A DNA stretch of 64,000 bases from Robiginitalea sp. (lineage in GTDB: Bacteria > Bacteroidota > Bacteroidia > Flavobacteriales > Flavobacteriaceae). Below, in pieces: positions 42,962-51,131 of the stretch. The stretch lies in assembly GCA_024642005.1 (NCBI GenBank), contig JAHECA010000007.1, forward strand, positions 1 to 64,000, written 5' to 3'. The position numbers and the translations under genes are program-made. Below the pieces are notes generated by a model. That model had not been told where the DNA came from. It ran no database searches and was given only the letters and a program-made list of their open reading frames with translations. Numbering within the stretch: position 1 is the stretch's first letter; each line of letters begins with the position of its first letter.

Positions 42962-43534
42962 CTATTCGTTCGGGACACTTCTTCCTTCGAAACGAATGGC
43001 GTCACGCTGCCCGCTGTATACCGCCAGGTTGGCCTTGCCATTAGCCAGTAGTTCAAGGTTTAGCTGAAATCGCTCCGTTTTGCGGCGGGCATAAAAGGTC
43101 AGCTGGTAGGCGCCAGATTTTTTCTGGCTGATTTTAAGGTCTTCGATTTCGGTATCCAGATCGATGCCGTCGGGGCGGCCGGGCTCCGAGAAATTATCGC
43201 GCACGCCGTAATACGGCAGGTAGCTCGCTACCGAATCACCGCTTATTTTCAGGTAATACCCCTCCCCCTGCAGGCTGATCCTGCTCAGGGTATTGCCACC
43301 TGCCCTTGCCACCGTGGCATTGGCAGCGCTCATGTAGGCTTTGGAGGTCTGCGGATTGGCATATTCTGCTTCAAAAGTAAAATTGCGGCCCTCAGCAAGG
43401 GATTGCAATTGAGCCTGCTGCTCCGGGCTAATCGGTTCCTGGGTTGCTTTACAACCCCCAAGCAGCAGAATCACCAAAGTTATCCAGCTGCCGTAAACGA
43501 TCAGCCAGAGCCACTTGCGATTACGTTTCAACAT
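42962..43534 (-). CDS. DUF4251 lipoprotein (copy 2)
   Basis: Start at ATG 43534, just before a hydrophobic signal ending 'VILLLGGC'. 190 residues. It shares with copy 1 'GYYLKISGDSVASYLPYYG', 'RRKTERFQLNLEL', 'GQRDAIRFEG'. 82 nt separate it from copy 1, so the two may be co-transcribed but diverged long ago. Function unknown. Confidence 0.82.
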   Translation of the reverse strand: MLKRNRKWLWLIVYGSWITLVILLLGGCKATQEPISPEQQAQLQSLAEGRNFTFEAEYANPQTSKAYMSAANATVARAGGNTLSRISLQGEGYYLKISGDSVASYLPYYGVRDNFSEPGRPDGIDLDTEIEDLKISQKKSGAYQLTFYARRKTERFQLNLELLANGKANLAVYSGQRDAIRFEGRSVPNE

Positions 43535-43613
43535 AACTTCCTCACTTTCGGAAGAATACCTCAAAGATTGCGCCAAATAGACCATTACAATGCAAAATTA
43601 TTGTGAAAACAGA

Positions 43614-43937
43614 TTACAGATTGCCCTGCAGGGAGTCGGCCGGCGGCTGAGCCGATAAACGGTATTTTTCCAGCCATTGCGCCTCCCTTCCCCGATACAG
43701 GTCGCGCATAATGCGATACCGTTTTGATTCCGGGATGTCCAGGGTATCTACCTGTGCCTTGAGCCATTCAAGCCGGTTGCGGCGTTTTGCTTCCTGGTCC
43801 TGGAAATGGGGTGCGTACGACGGCAATGCGGGAGGCGGGTTCTGCTGTGCCGCCACCAGAGCGTCGAGCTGCGGGGTTTCCTGGCTCCAGGCCGACAGGC
43901 CGATACAACACAAACCTACAAATAAGATTCGTTTCAT
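43614..43937 (-). CDS. Small secreted protein of unknown family
   Basis: Start at ATG 43937, which gives a clean signal peptide (KRILFVGLCCIGLSAWSQ). The open frame upstream overlaps a divergent gene and is not used. 107 residues; the mature part is Pro-rich at first ('NPPPALPSYAP'), then helical and charged ('KRRNRLEWLKAQVDTLDI', 'KRYRIMRDLYRGREAQWLEKY'). Possibly a small periplasmic or outer-membrane-attached protein. Not recognised. Confidence 0.65.
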   Translation of the reverse strand: MKRILFVGLCCIGLSAWSQETPQLDALVAAQQNPPPALPSYAPHFQDQEAKRRNRLEWLKAQVDTLDIPESKRYRIMRDLYRGREAQWLEKYRLSAQPPADSLQGNL

Positions 43938-44122
43938 GTTCAAATAAATGCACTCGCCCGAAATGTACGGGTTCCGGAAAAGATGCCAAATGATTCCCGG
44001 ATGAACATCCGATATTACCGACTTAGTGTGTTCGGGTGCTTTAAGGCAAGGCAACCCTGCCGGGTAAGCCTGGCATTTGAAAAAGGAATAATCGTATCTT
44101 CCGGCCGCATTCCAACCCGTCG

Positions 44123-45028
44123 ATGAAAGGATACCTGACCGCCCTGTTTTTGCTGGCAACCCCGATGGCCCATTCCCAGGACTATCTCGACCTGCTGACC
44201 CTGATCTATGGCCGGACTCCTTCTGCCGGGTACGATTCGGGTGTTGGCTCCACGCAACTTTCTACATTGGAAATGAATTTGTTACTCCCTGTTCCTTTAA
44301 GTGATAATGTAGCTATATTGACTGGGCTGACGGGCTTAATCAACCGACTGGAACCAGCCCCTCAGTCGGAGCAGATCGGGCTGTACACTTACGCCCTTCA
44401 GGCCGGTGTCAGCTTTGACTACGGAAATGGCTGGAGCTCGACCCATGTGCTCTTTCCCCGGGTGTCTTCTGCCTTTAAGCAAGACCGCAGGGCTTTCCAG
44501 ATCGGCACGGCCCAATTAATCCAGTACAAGGCCAGCCCCACCCGCAGCTGGGGTTTCGGGGTTTACCTCAACACCGAAGAACAGGGGCCGCTCTTGGTAC
44601 CCGTGTTTTCGTATTTCTACCGTTCGCCCGACGGAAAATGGGAATTGAATGCCCTGTTGCCCTCCCGGGCCGACCTCAATATCCGATTCCACCACAAATT
44701 AAGCGGGGGCCTGGCGTTTGACGGGCTCGGCAATTCATTTGCTATGGATATGGCGCCTTACGGGAAGTCGTATGTGCAGCGGGCTTCCAACGACCTCAGC
44801 ATTTACCTGCAATACCCGCTTACCCCTTCCCTGCTCTTTGCGGTACGGGGCGGTTATTCTTTTTTCCGCAGCTTCCGCATCTACGACGCCGAAGACACGG
44901 TTCATTTTTCATTCATGAATATCTTCTTCAACGACCCGAGAACACCCCTGAACGAATCCGTGAAGGACGGGACATTTTTCAGTTTTCGCCTGGTGTACCG
45001 CTATTCCCTGCCCGGGGCGGCGAACTAG
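44123..45028 (+). CDS. Outer-membrane beta-barrel protein (DUF6268-like)
   Basis: 301 residues with a signal peptide (KGYLTALFLLATPMAHSQ) and regular amphipathic strands: 'TLEMNLLLPVPLSDNVAILTG', split at 20, 'YTYALQAGVSFDYGNGW', 'WELNALLPSRADLNIRF', 'DLSIYLQYPLTPSLLFAVR', 'FFSFRLVYRYSL'. The 'LLPSRADLNIR' segment is typical of the DUF6268 family. Probably an outer-membrane protein of unknown function; divergent from the small secreted protein. Confidence 0.75.
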   Translation: MKGYLTALFLLATPMAHSQDYLDLLTLIYGRTPSAGYDSGVGSTQLSTLEMNLLLPVPLSDNVAILTGLTGLINRLEPAPQSEQIGLYTYALQAGVSFDYGNGWSSTHVLFPRVSSAFKQDRRAFQIGTAQLIQYKASPTRSWGFGVYLNTEEQGPLLVPVFSYFYRSPDGKWELNALLPSRADLNIRFHHKLSGGLAFDGLGNSFAMDMAPYGKSYVQRASNDLSIYLQYPLTPSLLFAVRGGYSFFRSFRIYDAEDTVHFSFMNIFFNDPRTPLNESVKDGTFFSFRLVYRYSLPGAAN

Positions 45029-45060
45029 CGCCCTGCGCATAATCCAAATAGTAAGTGCTG

Positions 45061-45432
45061 CTATTTTTTCCCCATGCTGGGGTGCGGATACTGGTCTTGC
45101 TGGTTGGCGGGGTCTCGGTCGAGACAGATAAAATCCTTTTCGACCAACAACTGAAGGGCTTGGCCTCCTTGCAGTGGCAGGCTGCCTTCAAAACCCACCC
45201 GCGATTCTTCGGGCCAGGCTGCTCCCCAGGCATTGGGCAGGCTTACCGTAATCCCGTGCGGGCCGTGCCAGGCGGTCATGCCTGCCTGGCCGGGAAGTAA
45301 TTGCAAACGGTACCGGAACGTGCCTTCGGGAAAAAGCGTGGTTTCTTCTACATAACCATCTGCAGCCAGCTGTTCAACCTCCGATTTGCGCAGGCGCAGT
45401 CGTATGGTATTCCCTTCGATTCGAATTTTCAT
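45061..45432 (-). CDS. Conserved hypothetical protein (DUF7009-like)
   Basis: 123 residues, no signal. 'MKIRIEGNTIRLRLRKSEVEQL' region (first 22 residues) followed by 'YVEETTLFPEGTFRYRLQL' resembles a small flavobacterial family I associate with DUF7009, but I am not certain. It ends in a hydrophilic tail. Function unknown; adjacent convergent and divergent genes give no hint. Confidence 0.6.
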   Translation of the reverse strand: MKIRIEGNTIRLRLRKSEVEQLAADGYVEETTLFPEGTFRYRLQLLPGQAGMTAWHGPHGITVSLPNAWGAAWPEESRVGFEGSLPLQGGQALQLLVEKDFICLDRDPANQQDQYPHPSMGKK

Positions 45433-45563
45433 GGCGCGAGAACTTTTCAGGAAAGATACGACAATGCCCTACATTATCGGGCATCAGGCCCTGGAAGTGA
45501 AGCTTGCAAGCCTTGGCGCGATCTGACCTAATTTTCGCGTATCTTTCGGTAAAACACTACAGT

Positions 45564-45701
45564 ATGAAAAACCTGGTCCGCGCCTTAATAGCCGGCCTTG
45601 GCGCCAAAAAGATCGGCGGTGGGAAATGCGGGTGCATTGGCACTATTGTCGTATTTATCATCCTCTATTGGCTTCTGGGCTACGTATTTAACGCATTTTA
45701 A
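45564..45701 (+). CDS. 45-residue membrane microprotein
   Basis: Start at ATG 45564, 19 nt after a TATCTTTC box (45538-45545). Basic N-terminus 'MKNLVRALIAGLGAKKIGGG', then 'KCGCIG' and one transmembrane helix 'TIVVFIILYWLLGYVF'. The CGC pair at the membrane boundary and the Gly run are striking in so short a protein. Stand-alone gene; function unknown. Confidence 0.62.
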   Translation: MKNLVRALIAGLGAKKIGGGKCGCIGTIVVFIILYWLLGYVFNAF

Positions 45702-45759
45702 GCAGGCGTGAACCCTGTATTTCATGCCCCCCGACAACAGGGGCTTTCTCAGAATCCGC

Positions 45760-45767
45760 TACTTTTG
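45760..45767 (+). promoter_or_regulatory. -7 box that suggests a GTG start for the MFS gene
   Basis: Exact TACTTTTG (TAnnTTTG), 4 nt before GTG 45772. If real, the ATG at 45724 lies upstream of transcription. Confidence 0.4.
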
Positions 45768-45771
45768 GAAG

Positions 45772-46983
45772 GTGAACCAAAAACCCCAGAGCCACACCGA
45801 ATTTATTGCCCTGATGGCGGCCCTGATGTCGATCGTGGCCCTGTCGCTCGATGCTCTTTTGCCCGCCCTGGAGGTTATAGGTGTGGCCATGGGCAACCGG
45901 AACCCCGAAACGAACCAGCTGCTGATTATTTCGTTCTTTCTGGGCATGGGGACGGGGCCCCTCCTGTTTGGGCCGATTTCGGACAGTGTGGGCCGCAAAC
46001 CCATTGTGTATATCGGTTTCGGGCTGTTTATAGCCGCCAGCGCCATTTGTGTCCTGGCCAGCAACATGGAGTGGATGCTGATCGGGCGCTTGCTGCAGGG
46101 AGCATCCCTTTCGGCCCCAAGGACTATTAGTGTGGCCATGATACGAGACCGGTTCAGCGGCGATTACATGGCCCGCGTCATGTCTTTTGTTACCGTGGTA
46201 TTCATTCTGGTACCCGTAGTGGCCCCGGCAATCGGAAAACTCATTCTCGATATCTGGGGTTGGAAAGCCATTTTTTACGGACAGGTGGTTTTCGGCCTCC
46301 TGGTCTGTTACTGGTTCTGGAAACGACAACCGGAAACCCTGCCCCAGGAGCGGCGCAGTGGTTTTAAGGCGCTCATGATAATCCATGGCTTCAAAGAAGT
46401 GGTCGGATACAAACGCGCCATGGTTTTCACCTTTATCTGGGGCCTGATTAACGGGTCTTTCCTCGTTTACCTGAGCACTTCCCAGCAGATCTTTGATTTG
46501 CAGTACGGCCTTACCGAAGCTTTCCCTTATTTGTTCTCTGGCCTGGCCATAACCATTGGTACAGCTACCTTCCTCAATGGAAGCCTGGTGCTGAAGTACG
46601 GGATGAAACGACTCATCAGCTGGGCCCTGGTTGCCTTCACGCTGAATTCAATGCTTTACGTGGGGCTTTTCAGCAATGGGCAGAATCCGCCGGTGGGCGT
46701 GCTCATGGTATTCCTGGGGCTGCAGTTCTTTGCCGTGGGTTTCCTCTTTGGAAACCTGCGTTCCATGGCCATGGAACCTCTGGGGCATATTGCAGGCCTT
46801 GGGGCCGCCATAACCCTTTTTATAGCCACGGTTATGTCGGTGCCGCTGAGCACCTGGATCGGCCATTATGTAACCGATTCTGCCCTGCCCCTTTTTATTG
46901 GCTTTCTGTGCTGCGGACTTGTTTCACTGGCGCTGTTGGCTTATAGCCAGTACCGGCTGCGCAAGCGAAACTTTAGAGTCTGA
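45772..46983 (+). CDS. MFS drug-resistance transporter (Bcr/CflA type)
   Basis: A 403-residue inner-membrane protein with twelve predicted helices. 'LMSIVALSLDALLPAL' in helix 1 (Asp of the Bcr/CflA motif), 'GPISDSVGRKPIVYIG' as loop 2-3 motif A, and 'RLLQGASLSAPRTISVAMIRD' (split) in helix 4 mark the DHA1 Bcr/CflA group of proton-driven exporters. I prefer GTG 45772, where the natural N-terminus 'NQKPQSHTEFIALMAAL' begins and a -7 box abuts. ATG 45724 would add 16 residues. Substrate unknown. Confidence 0.87.
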   Translation: MNQKPQSHTEFIALMAALMSIVALSLDALLPALEVIGVAMGNRNPETNQLLIISFFLGMGTGPLLFGPISDSVGRKPIVYIGFGLFIAASAICVLASNMEWMLIGRLLQGASLSAPRTISVAMIRDRFSGDYMARVMSFVTVVFILVPVVAPAIGKLILDIWGWKAIFYGQVVFGLLVCYWFWKRQPETLPQERRSGFKALMIIHGFKEVVGYKRAMVFTFIWGLINGSFLVYLSTSQQIFDLQYGLTEAFPYLFSGLAITIGTATFLNGSLVLKYGMKRLISWALVAFTLNSMLYVGLFSNGQNPPVGVLMVFLGLQFFAVGFLFGNLRSMAMEPLGHIAGLGAAITLFIATVMSVPLSTWIGHYVTDSALPLFIGFLCCGLVSLALLAYSQYRLRKRNFRV

Positions 46984-47060
46984 CGTCATGAATTATATAC
47001 GAACCTGGCTTTTTGAAAAAACCCTGCTCAAGTTCTAACCAAGCGAATGACTCGTATGCT

Positions 47061-47068
47061 TATATTTG
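47061..47068 (+). promoter_or_regulatory. -7 box of the TerC gene
   Basis: Exact TATATTTG 15 nt before the TerC ATG. No convincing -33 TTTG is seen at 19-20 nt. Confidence 0.42.
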
Positions 47069-47082
47069 CTCCAAATTAGGAA

Positions 47083-48060
47083 ATGCCCATGTGGATTTGG
47101 GTTGTATTTATTGCTATCATAATCGTATTCCTGGCTCTCGACCTGGGCGTATTTCATAAACACGACCATGTAATCCGCTCCAAGGAAGCGGCCACCTGGA
47201 CCGCAGTATGGGTCACGGTGGCCCTGAGTTTTAGCGGCATTATCTATTGGTTGTTCGCCTCGGGGCTCACCGAAAACCCGACCGGCCTCACCCCCGGCAA
47301 TGCCACCCTGAAGTATATAACGGGCTACCTTATCGAGCTTTCCCTCAGCATCGACAACGTTTTTGTAATTGCCGTGGTTTTCTCGGCCTTTGCCATTCCA
47401 CCCCTTTACCAGCACCGGGTCTTGTTCTGGGGCATATTGGGGGCCATCATTTTCCGGGGGCTGATGATCCTTTTCGGGGTGGCGCTCATAAACCAGTTCG
47501 ACTGGATTATCTACGTTTTCGGGGCATTTTTGCTCTATACGGCCTACCGTATGTCGCGTTCGGATGAGCATTTATTCAACCCGCACAAATCCTGGGTTTT
47601 CAGGCAACTAAAAAAAATATTCCCCCTTACCAGCTATACCGAGGGCCATGCCTTTTTTGTCAGGCGGTTGGGGGTGAATATGGCCACCCCACTGTTTGTC
47701 GCCCTGATCGTGATCGAACTCACCGACATCCTCTTTGCACTCGACAGCATCCCGGCCATTCTCGCGATCACAGCAGACCCTTTTATCGTCTTCAGCTCCA
47801 ACATCCTGGCCATTCTGGGCCTCCGTTCCATGTATTTTCTGATTTCCAGGATGCTGCAAAAATTCCGCTACATCAATTACAGCCTGGTCATTATCCTGGC
47901 TTTTGTAGGCTTGAAGATGCTGTTTTCTCATAAAGTGCCCGTCGAGGAATGGATTTCCCTGACGGTAATTGTAGTGTCTCTGGCAGGGGGAATAATCGCT
48001 TCTCTCCTGCTGCCTGAAAAAGTTGATGGCGGCCCGGAAGACACGGATGCGCAGGCTTAA
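47083..48060 (+). CDS. TerC-family membrane protein
   Basis: 325 residues with about eight to nine helices. The acidic intramembrane motifs of TerC are present: 'FLALDLGVFHK', 'ELSLSIDNVFVIAVVFS', 'IELTDILFALDSIPAILAIT'. Members are linked to tellurite resistance and to manganese export during membrane-protein metalation. A Mn or other divalent-metal role is likely. Its stop abuts that of the convergent gene at 48061. Confidence 0.93.
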   Translation: MPMWIWVVFIAIIIVFLALDLGVFHKHDHVIRSKEAATWTAVWVTVALSFSGIIYWLFASGLTENPTGLTPGNATLKYITGYLIELSLSIDNVFVIAVVFSAFAIPPLYQHRVLFWGILGAIIFRGLMILFGVALINQFDWIIYVFGAFLLYTAYRMSRSDEHLFNPHKSWVFRQLKKIFPLTSYTEGHAFFVRRLGVNMATPLFVALIVIELTDILFALDSIPAILAITADPFIVFSSNILAILGLRSMYFLISRMLQKFRYINYSLVIILAFVGLKMLFSHKVPVEEWISLTVIVVSLAGGIIASLLLPEKVDGGPEDTDAQA

Positions 48061-48390
48061 TTAACTCCGCACCTCCTTGAGGTACTTCCAGGTGTCCCCT
48101 TCCAGCCGGTTGTATTCGGAATACAATTCCTGGGCCTTGGAGCCAGCCAGCCCGGCTAATTCACTTTCCCTGGATGACTTCCCCAATACCTGCCTGCATC
48201 GCCCTTCAAGGGAGTTGAGGCGCTCCCAAAGGGTCTCACGCAGGTTAAAAAAACGCTCGGTAGTGGGTTCATATCGGTACGAGATCAGCATTCTGCGCAG
48301 ATTGTCTGTCTCGCTGAGCAGGCGCTTAAGCCGTTCGATGGCCACAACCCGGCCCCGCCTGGAGGTGTTTTCGTGAAACATGGCAGTCAT
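48061..48390 (-). CDS. Small helical hypothetical protein
   Basis: 109 residues, strongly helical and charged: 'RLKRLLSETDNLRRMLISYRY', read in part, 'FFNLRETLWERLNSLEGRC', 'ELAGLAGSKAQELYSEYNRL'. I prefer this strand: the overlapping plus-strand frame (48077-48376) is rich in Ser/Arg and lacks a protein-like pattern. Convergent with TerC, directly abutting. No family recognised. Confidence 0.58.
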   Translation of the reverse strand: MTAMFHENTSRRGRVVAIERLKRLLSETDNLRRMLISYRYEPTTERFFNLRETLWERLNSLEGRCRQVLGKSSRESELAGLAGSKAQELYSEYNRLEGDTWKYLKEVRS

Positions 48391-48544
48391 GATGCGGCAA
48401 TTTACAGTGGATCTGTAAGTAATTTACGACTATTACGGGGATTACGGATGCCTTAACCCGCGGATTTCCAAATTATAAGCTTTTATTAACTTTTGGGCCC
48501 ACCCTGCGGCAGCTCAGGGCAGACCCAATGGTGCCCCCGGTTTA

Positions 48545-48576
48545 TTTGGAATTTGACTGCACCCGGCGTATCTTTA
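48545..48576 (+). promoter_or_regulatory. Promoter of the hibernation-factor gene
   Basis: TTTG at 48545-48548, 20-nt spacer, TATCTTTA at 48569-48576. The ATG is 16 nt downstream. Confidence 0.5.
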
Positions 48577-48592
48577 AGAAAAAGAACTTACC

Positions 48593-48898
48593 ATGGATAT
48601 CCATTTTGACTACGACCAGGTAAAGGCCAGTGAGCGCCTGGAATCCTTAGCCGTCCAGAAACTCAATAAAATTGCCGATAAATATGATTTCATTATCAGG
48701 GCTGAGGTCCTTTTCAAAAAGGAAAATACCTCCAGCCCCGAAACCGGTATGATATGCAACATTCGCCTGAGCGTGCCCGGGCCGCTGCTCTTTTCAGAGG
48801 CCAGCCATGGAGGGTTCGAGGCTTCCATCGCGGAAGCCTGCGAAGATCTGGAACGCCAGCTGCGCAAACGCAAAGACAAACTAAAAAACCGCACCTGA
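48593..48898 (+). CDS. hpf: HPF/RaiA-family ribosome hibernation factor
   Basis: 101 residues, the short form: 'MDIHFDYDQVKASERLE', 'LAVQKLNKIADKYDFIIRAEV', split, 'CNIRLSVPGPLLFSEASHGGF', split, and the basic end 'EDLERQLRKRKDKLKN'. It binds the 30S decoding and P/A sites and silences or dimerises ribosomes in starvation. Own promoter and terminator. Confidence 0.92.
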   Translation: MDIHFDYDQVKASERLESLAVQKLNKIADKYDFIIRAEVLFKKENTSSPETGMICNIRLSVPGPLLFSEASHGGFEASIAEACEDLERQLRKRKDKLKNRT

Positions 48899-48922
48899 TT
48901 CAAGGATGCAAGCTCCCGCAAT

Positions 48923-48953
48923 AAAAAATCCCGGCAAAGCCCGGGATTTTTAG
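48923..48953. terminator. Bidirectional terminator between hpf and the E1 gene
   Basis: AAAATCCCGG (48925-48934) pairs with CCGGGATTTT (48941-48950), loop 6 nt. T-rich on both strands, so it serves the two convergent genes. Confidence 0.85.
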
Positions 48954-49041
48954 TTTCAACGGGCTGGCAGATTGCCCAATTCCCGCCTTTTGCCGGGCCG
49001 TATTAAAGGTCTTTTTCTTGTATTCCCGCAGGCCCTTCGAC

Positions 49042-51033
49042 TTAATACCGCATCAGTTCCTGCAAGGCCTCCAGCAGCCTTTTCTGGGGCAGGTAACCAG
49101 CTTCCAGGTTACGCGCAAAAGGCACCGGGGTTTCGAGGGCAGCCACACGTCGTACCGGGGCATCCAGCGACTCGAAACAGTGTTCGGCAATCTGAGCCGC
49201 AAGATCGGCGCAGACCCCCCCGAACAGGGTGTCTTCCTGCAACAGAAGCACCTTGCCGGTCTTGCGCACCGAGGCGAAAACCGCCTCCCAGTCGAGCGGG
49301 CTCAGGGTGCGCAGGTCGAGCAAGTCAACGTCGGTCATCCCCAGTTTGTCGAGGGCTTCCAGCGCCCAGTGCACCCCGGCCCCGAAGGTGATCAGGCTCA
49401 TGGCGTTGCCTTCGCGCAGGCGGGCTGCCTTTCCGAACGGCAGGGTAAAGTAATCTTCTGGCACCGCCCCGTAGACGGAACGGTAAAGGGCCTTGTGCTC
49501 AAAGAAAAGCACGGGGTTCGGATCATTGATCGCCGTGGCCAGCAAGCCTTTGGCATCGGCCGGAAAGGCAGGGTAAGCCACCTTCAGGCCGGGTACTTTG
49601 GTAAACCAGGCCTCGTTGGTCTGGGAGTGGAAAGGCCCGGCCCCCACCCCTGCCCCGCAAGGCATGCGCACCACCACATCGGCTTCCTGTCCCCATCGGT
49701 AATACACTTTGGCCAGGTAATTTACCACCGGGTTAAAGCCTGAACTGACGAAATCTGCAAATTGCATTTCCACCACGGCCTTCATACCGTTGATGGACAG
49801 GCCCATGGCTGCAGAAACCACGGCAGATTCGCAAATGGGGGTATTGCGCACACGCTCCCCGCCAAACTTCTCGGTAAAGCCTTCGGTTACCTTGAATACG
49901 CCCCCGTAGTCGGCAATGTCCTGCCCCAGAATTACCAGGTTCCCGTGTCGCTCCATAGATTGGGAAAGACCCTGAGAAATGGCGTCTACGAGTCGAATTT
50001 CTGATGATTTATCAGAAGGTATAACATCTTGATATACAAATTCTTTGTAAACACTATTTAATTCTTTGATTTCATCAAATGAAACCGGCTCCTCGGCAAA
50101 GGCTGTGTCGAGTGCAGCGCTAATCTGACCGATTAGTTCTTTCTTGTATGCTACTTCGCGCACCTCGCTAAGCTGCCCGCTTTCGCGCAAAAAGGCGGCG
50201 TAATTTTCAACCGGGTCGCGCAGGGCCCAATACTCCATAAGTTCAGAAGGCACATACTTGGTGCCGCTGGCCTCTTCGTGCCCGCGCATCCGGAAAGTCT
50301 TGAACTCGACCAGAACCGGCCTGGGGTTGCGTCGCATGCTGTCGCACAATTCGCTGACGCGGGTATAGACTTCCATTACATTGTTTCCGTCAATTATATG
50401 CGCCTCCATGCCGTAGCCGATACCTTTGTCGGCCAGGTTTTCGCATCGGAATTGTTCGGAAACGGGCGTCGACAGGCCGTAGCCGTTATTCTCAATACAG
50501 AATAGCACCGGCAGGTCCCATACGGCGGCAATATTGAGGGCCTCGTGGAAATCGCCTTCACTGGTAGCCCCTTCTCCGGTAAACACTGCTGTTACTTTTT
50601 TACGGCCCTGAAGCTGATCGCCCAGGGCGATCCCGTCTGCCACCCCCAATTGGGGGCCAAGGTGGGAGATCATGCCCACGATGCGGTGCTCCTGCGTCCC
50701 GAAATGGAAGCTGCGGTCGCGGCCGTGGGTATACCCGCTCTCCTTGCCCTGCCACTGCGCAAACAACCGGTGCAGCGGCACTTCACGGGTAGTAAAGACC
50801 CCCAGGTTGCGGTGCATGGGTAAAATGTACTCATCCGGTTTCAGGGCAGAAGTCACCCCAACCGAGATGGCTTCCTGTCCGATGCCGCTGAACCATTTGG
50901 AAATTTTGCCCTGGCGAAGCAAGATCAGCATTTTCTCTTCAATGAGCCGGGGCAGCATCATGCGCTTGTAGAGCATCAGTGATTCCTGCAAGGGCAGCTT
51001 GTAGCTTTCAAAATCAAGAACAGGTTCTGACAT
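49042..51033 (-). CDS. 2-oxoacid dehydrogenase E1, alpha and beta fused
   Basis: 663 residues. Residues 1 to about 315 are the alpha half with the thiamine-diphosphate motif 'TGEGATSEGDFHEALNIAA', 'CIENNGYG' and 'FRMRGHEEA'. Residues about 345-663 are the beta half ('ISQGLSQSM', 'GQDIADYGGVF', 'TPICESAVVSAAMGLS', 'FHSQTNEAWFTKVPGL'). The first position of the motif is GEG, not GDG. The fused layout is common in Bacteroidota for the branched-chain (2-oxoisovalerate) dehydrogenase. The linker region 50021-50080 is only about 20% GC, unlike the flanks. E2 and E3 are not in the window. Confidence 0.93.
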   Translation of the reverse strand: MSEPVLDFESYKLPLQESLMLYKRMMLPRLIEEKMLILLRQGKISKWFSGIGQEAISVGVTSALKPDEYILPMHRNLGVFTTREVPLHRLFAQWQGKESGYTHGRDRSFHFGTQEHRIVGMISHLGPQLGVADGIALGDQLQGRKKVTAVFTGEGATSEGDFHEALNIAAVWDLPVLFCIENNGYGLSTPVSEQFRCENLADKGIGYGMEAHIIDGNNVMEVYTRVSELCDSMRRNPRPVLVEFKTFRMRGHEEASGTKYVPSELMEYWALRDPVENYAAFLRESGQLSEVREVAYKKELIGQISAALDTAFAEEPVSFDEIKELNSVYKEFVYQDVIPSDKSSEIRLVDAISQGLSQSMERHGNLVILGQDIADYGGVFKVTEGFTEKFGGERVRNTPICESAVVSAAMGLSINGMKAVVEMQFADFVSSGFNPVVNYLAKVYYRWGQEADVVVRMPCGAGVGAGPFHSQTNEAWFTKVPGLKVAYPAFPADAKGLLATAINDPNPVLFFEHKALYRSVYGAVPEDYFTLPFGKAARLREGNAMSLITFGAGVHWALEALDKLGMTDVDLLDLRTLSPLDWEAVFASVRKTGKVLLLQEDTLFGGVCADLAAQIAEHCFESLDAPVRRVAALETPVPFARNLEAGYLPQKRLLEALQELMRY

Positions 51034-51100
51034 AGGGGATAACGGCTTGCGTTTTGTGGCACAAATCTACATATAAGCGGCCAAGGTGGCCAATAATTTT

Positions 51101-51108
51101 TAACTTTG
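51101..51108 (+). promoter_or_regulatory. -7 box of the 2OG-Fe oxygenase operon
   Basis: Exact TAACTTTG 24 nt before the oxygenase ATG at 51132. It lies between divergent genes. Confidence 0.4.
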
Positions 51109-51131
51109 AAGCCTTCACAAAATTTCAACTT

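Noticed and set aside
42962-45028. Genes 42343-45028 as a defence or secretion system
   Set aside because: They resolve into DUF4251 lipoproteins, a small secreted protein and an outer-membrane barrel with no nuclease, ATPase or toxin motif.
48077-48376. A 99-residue plus-strand frame opposite the gene at 48061-48390
   Set aside because: Ser/Arg-rich composition typical of an antisense shadow; the minus-strand protein has a regular helical pattern.
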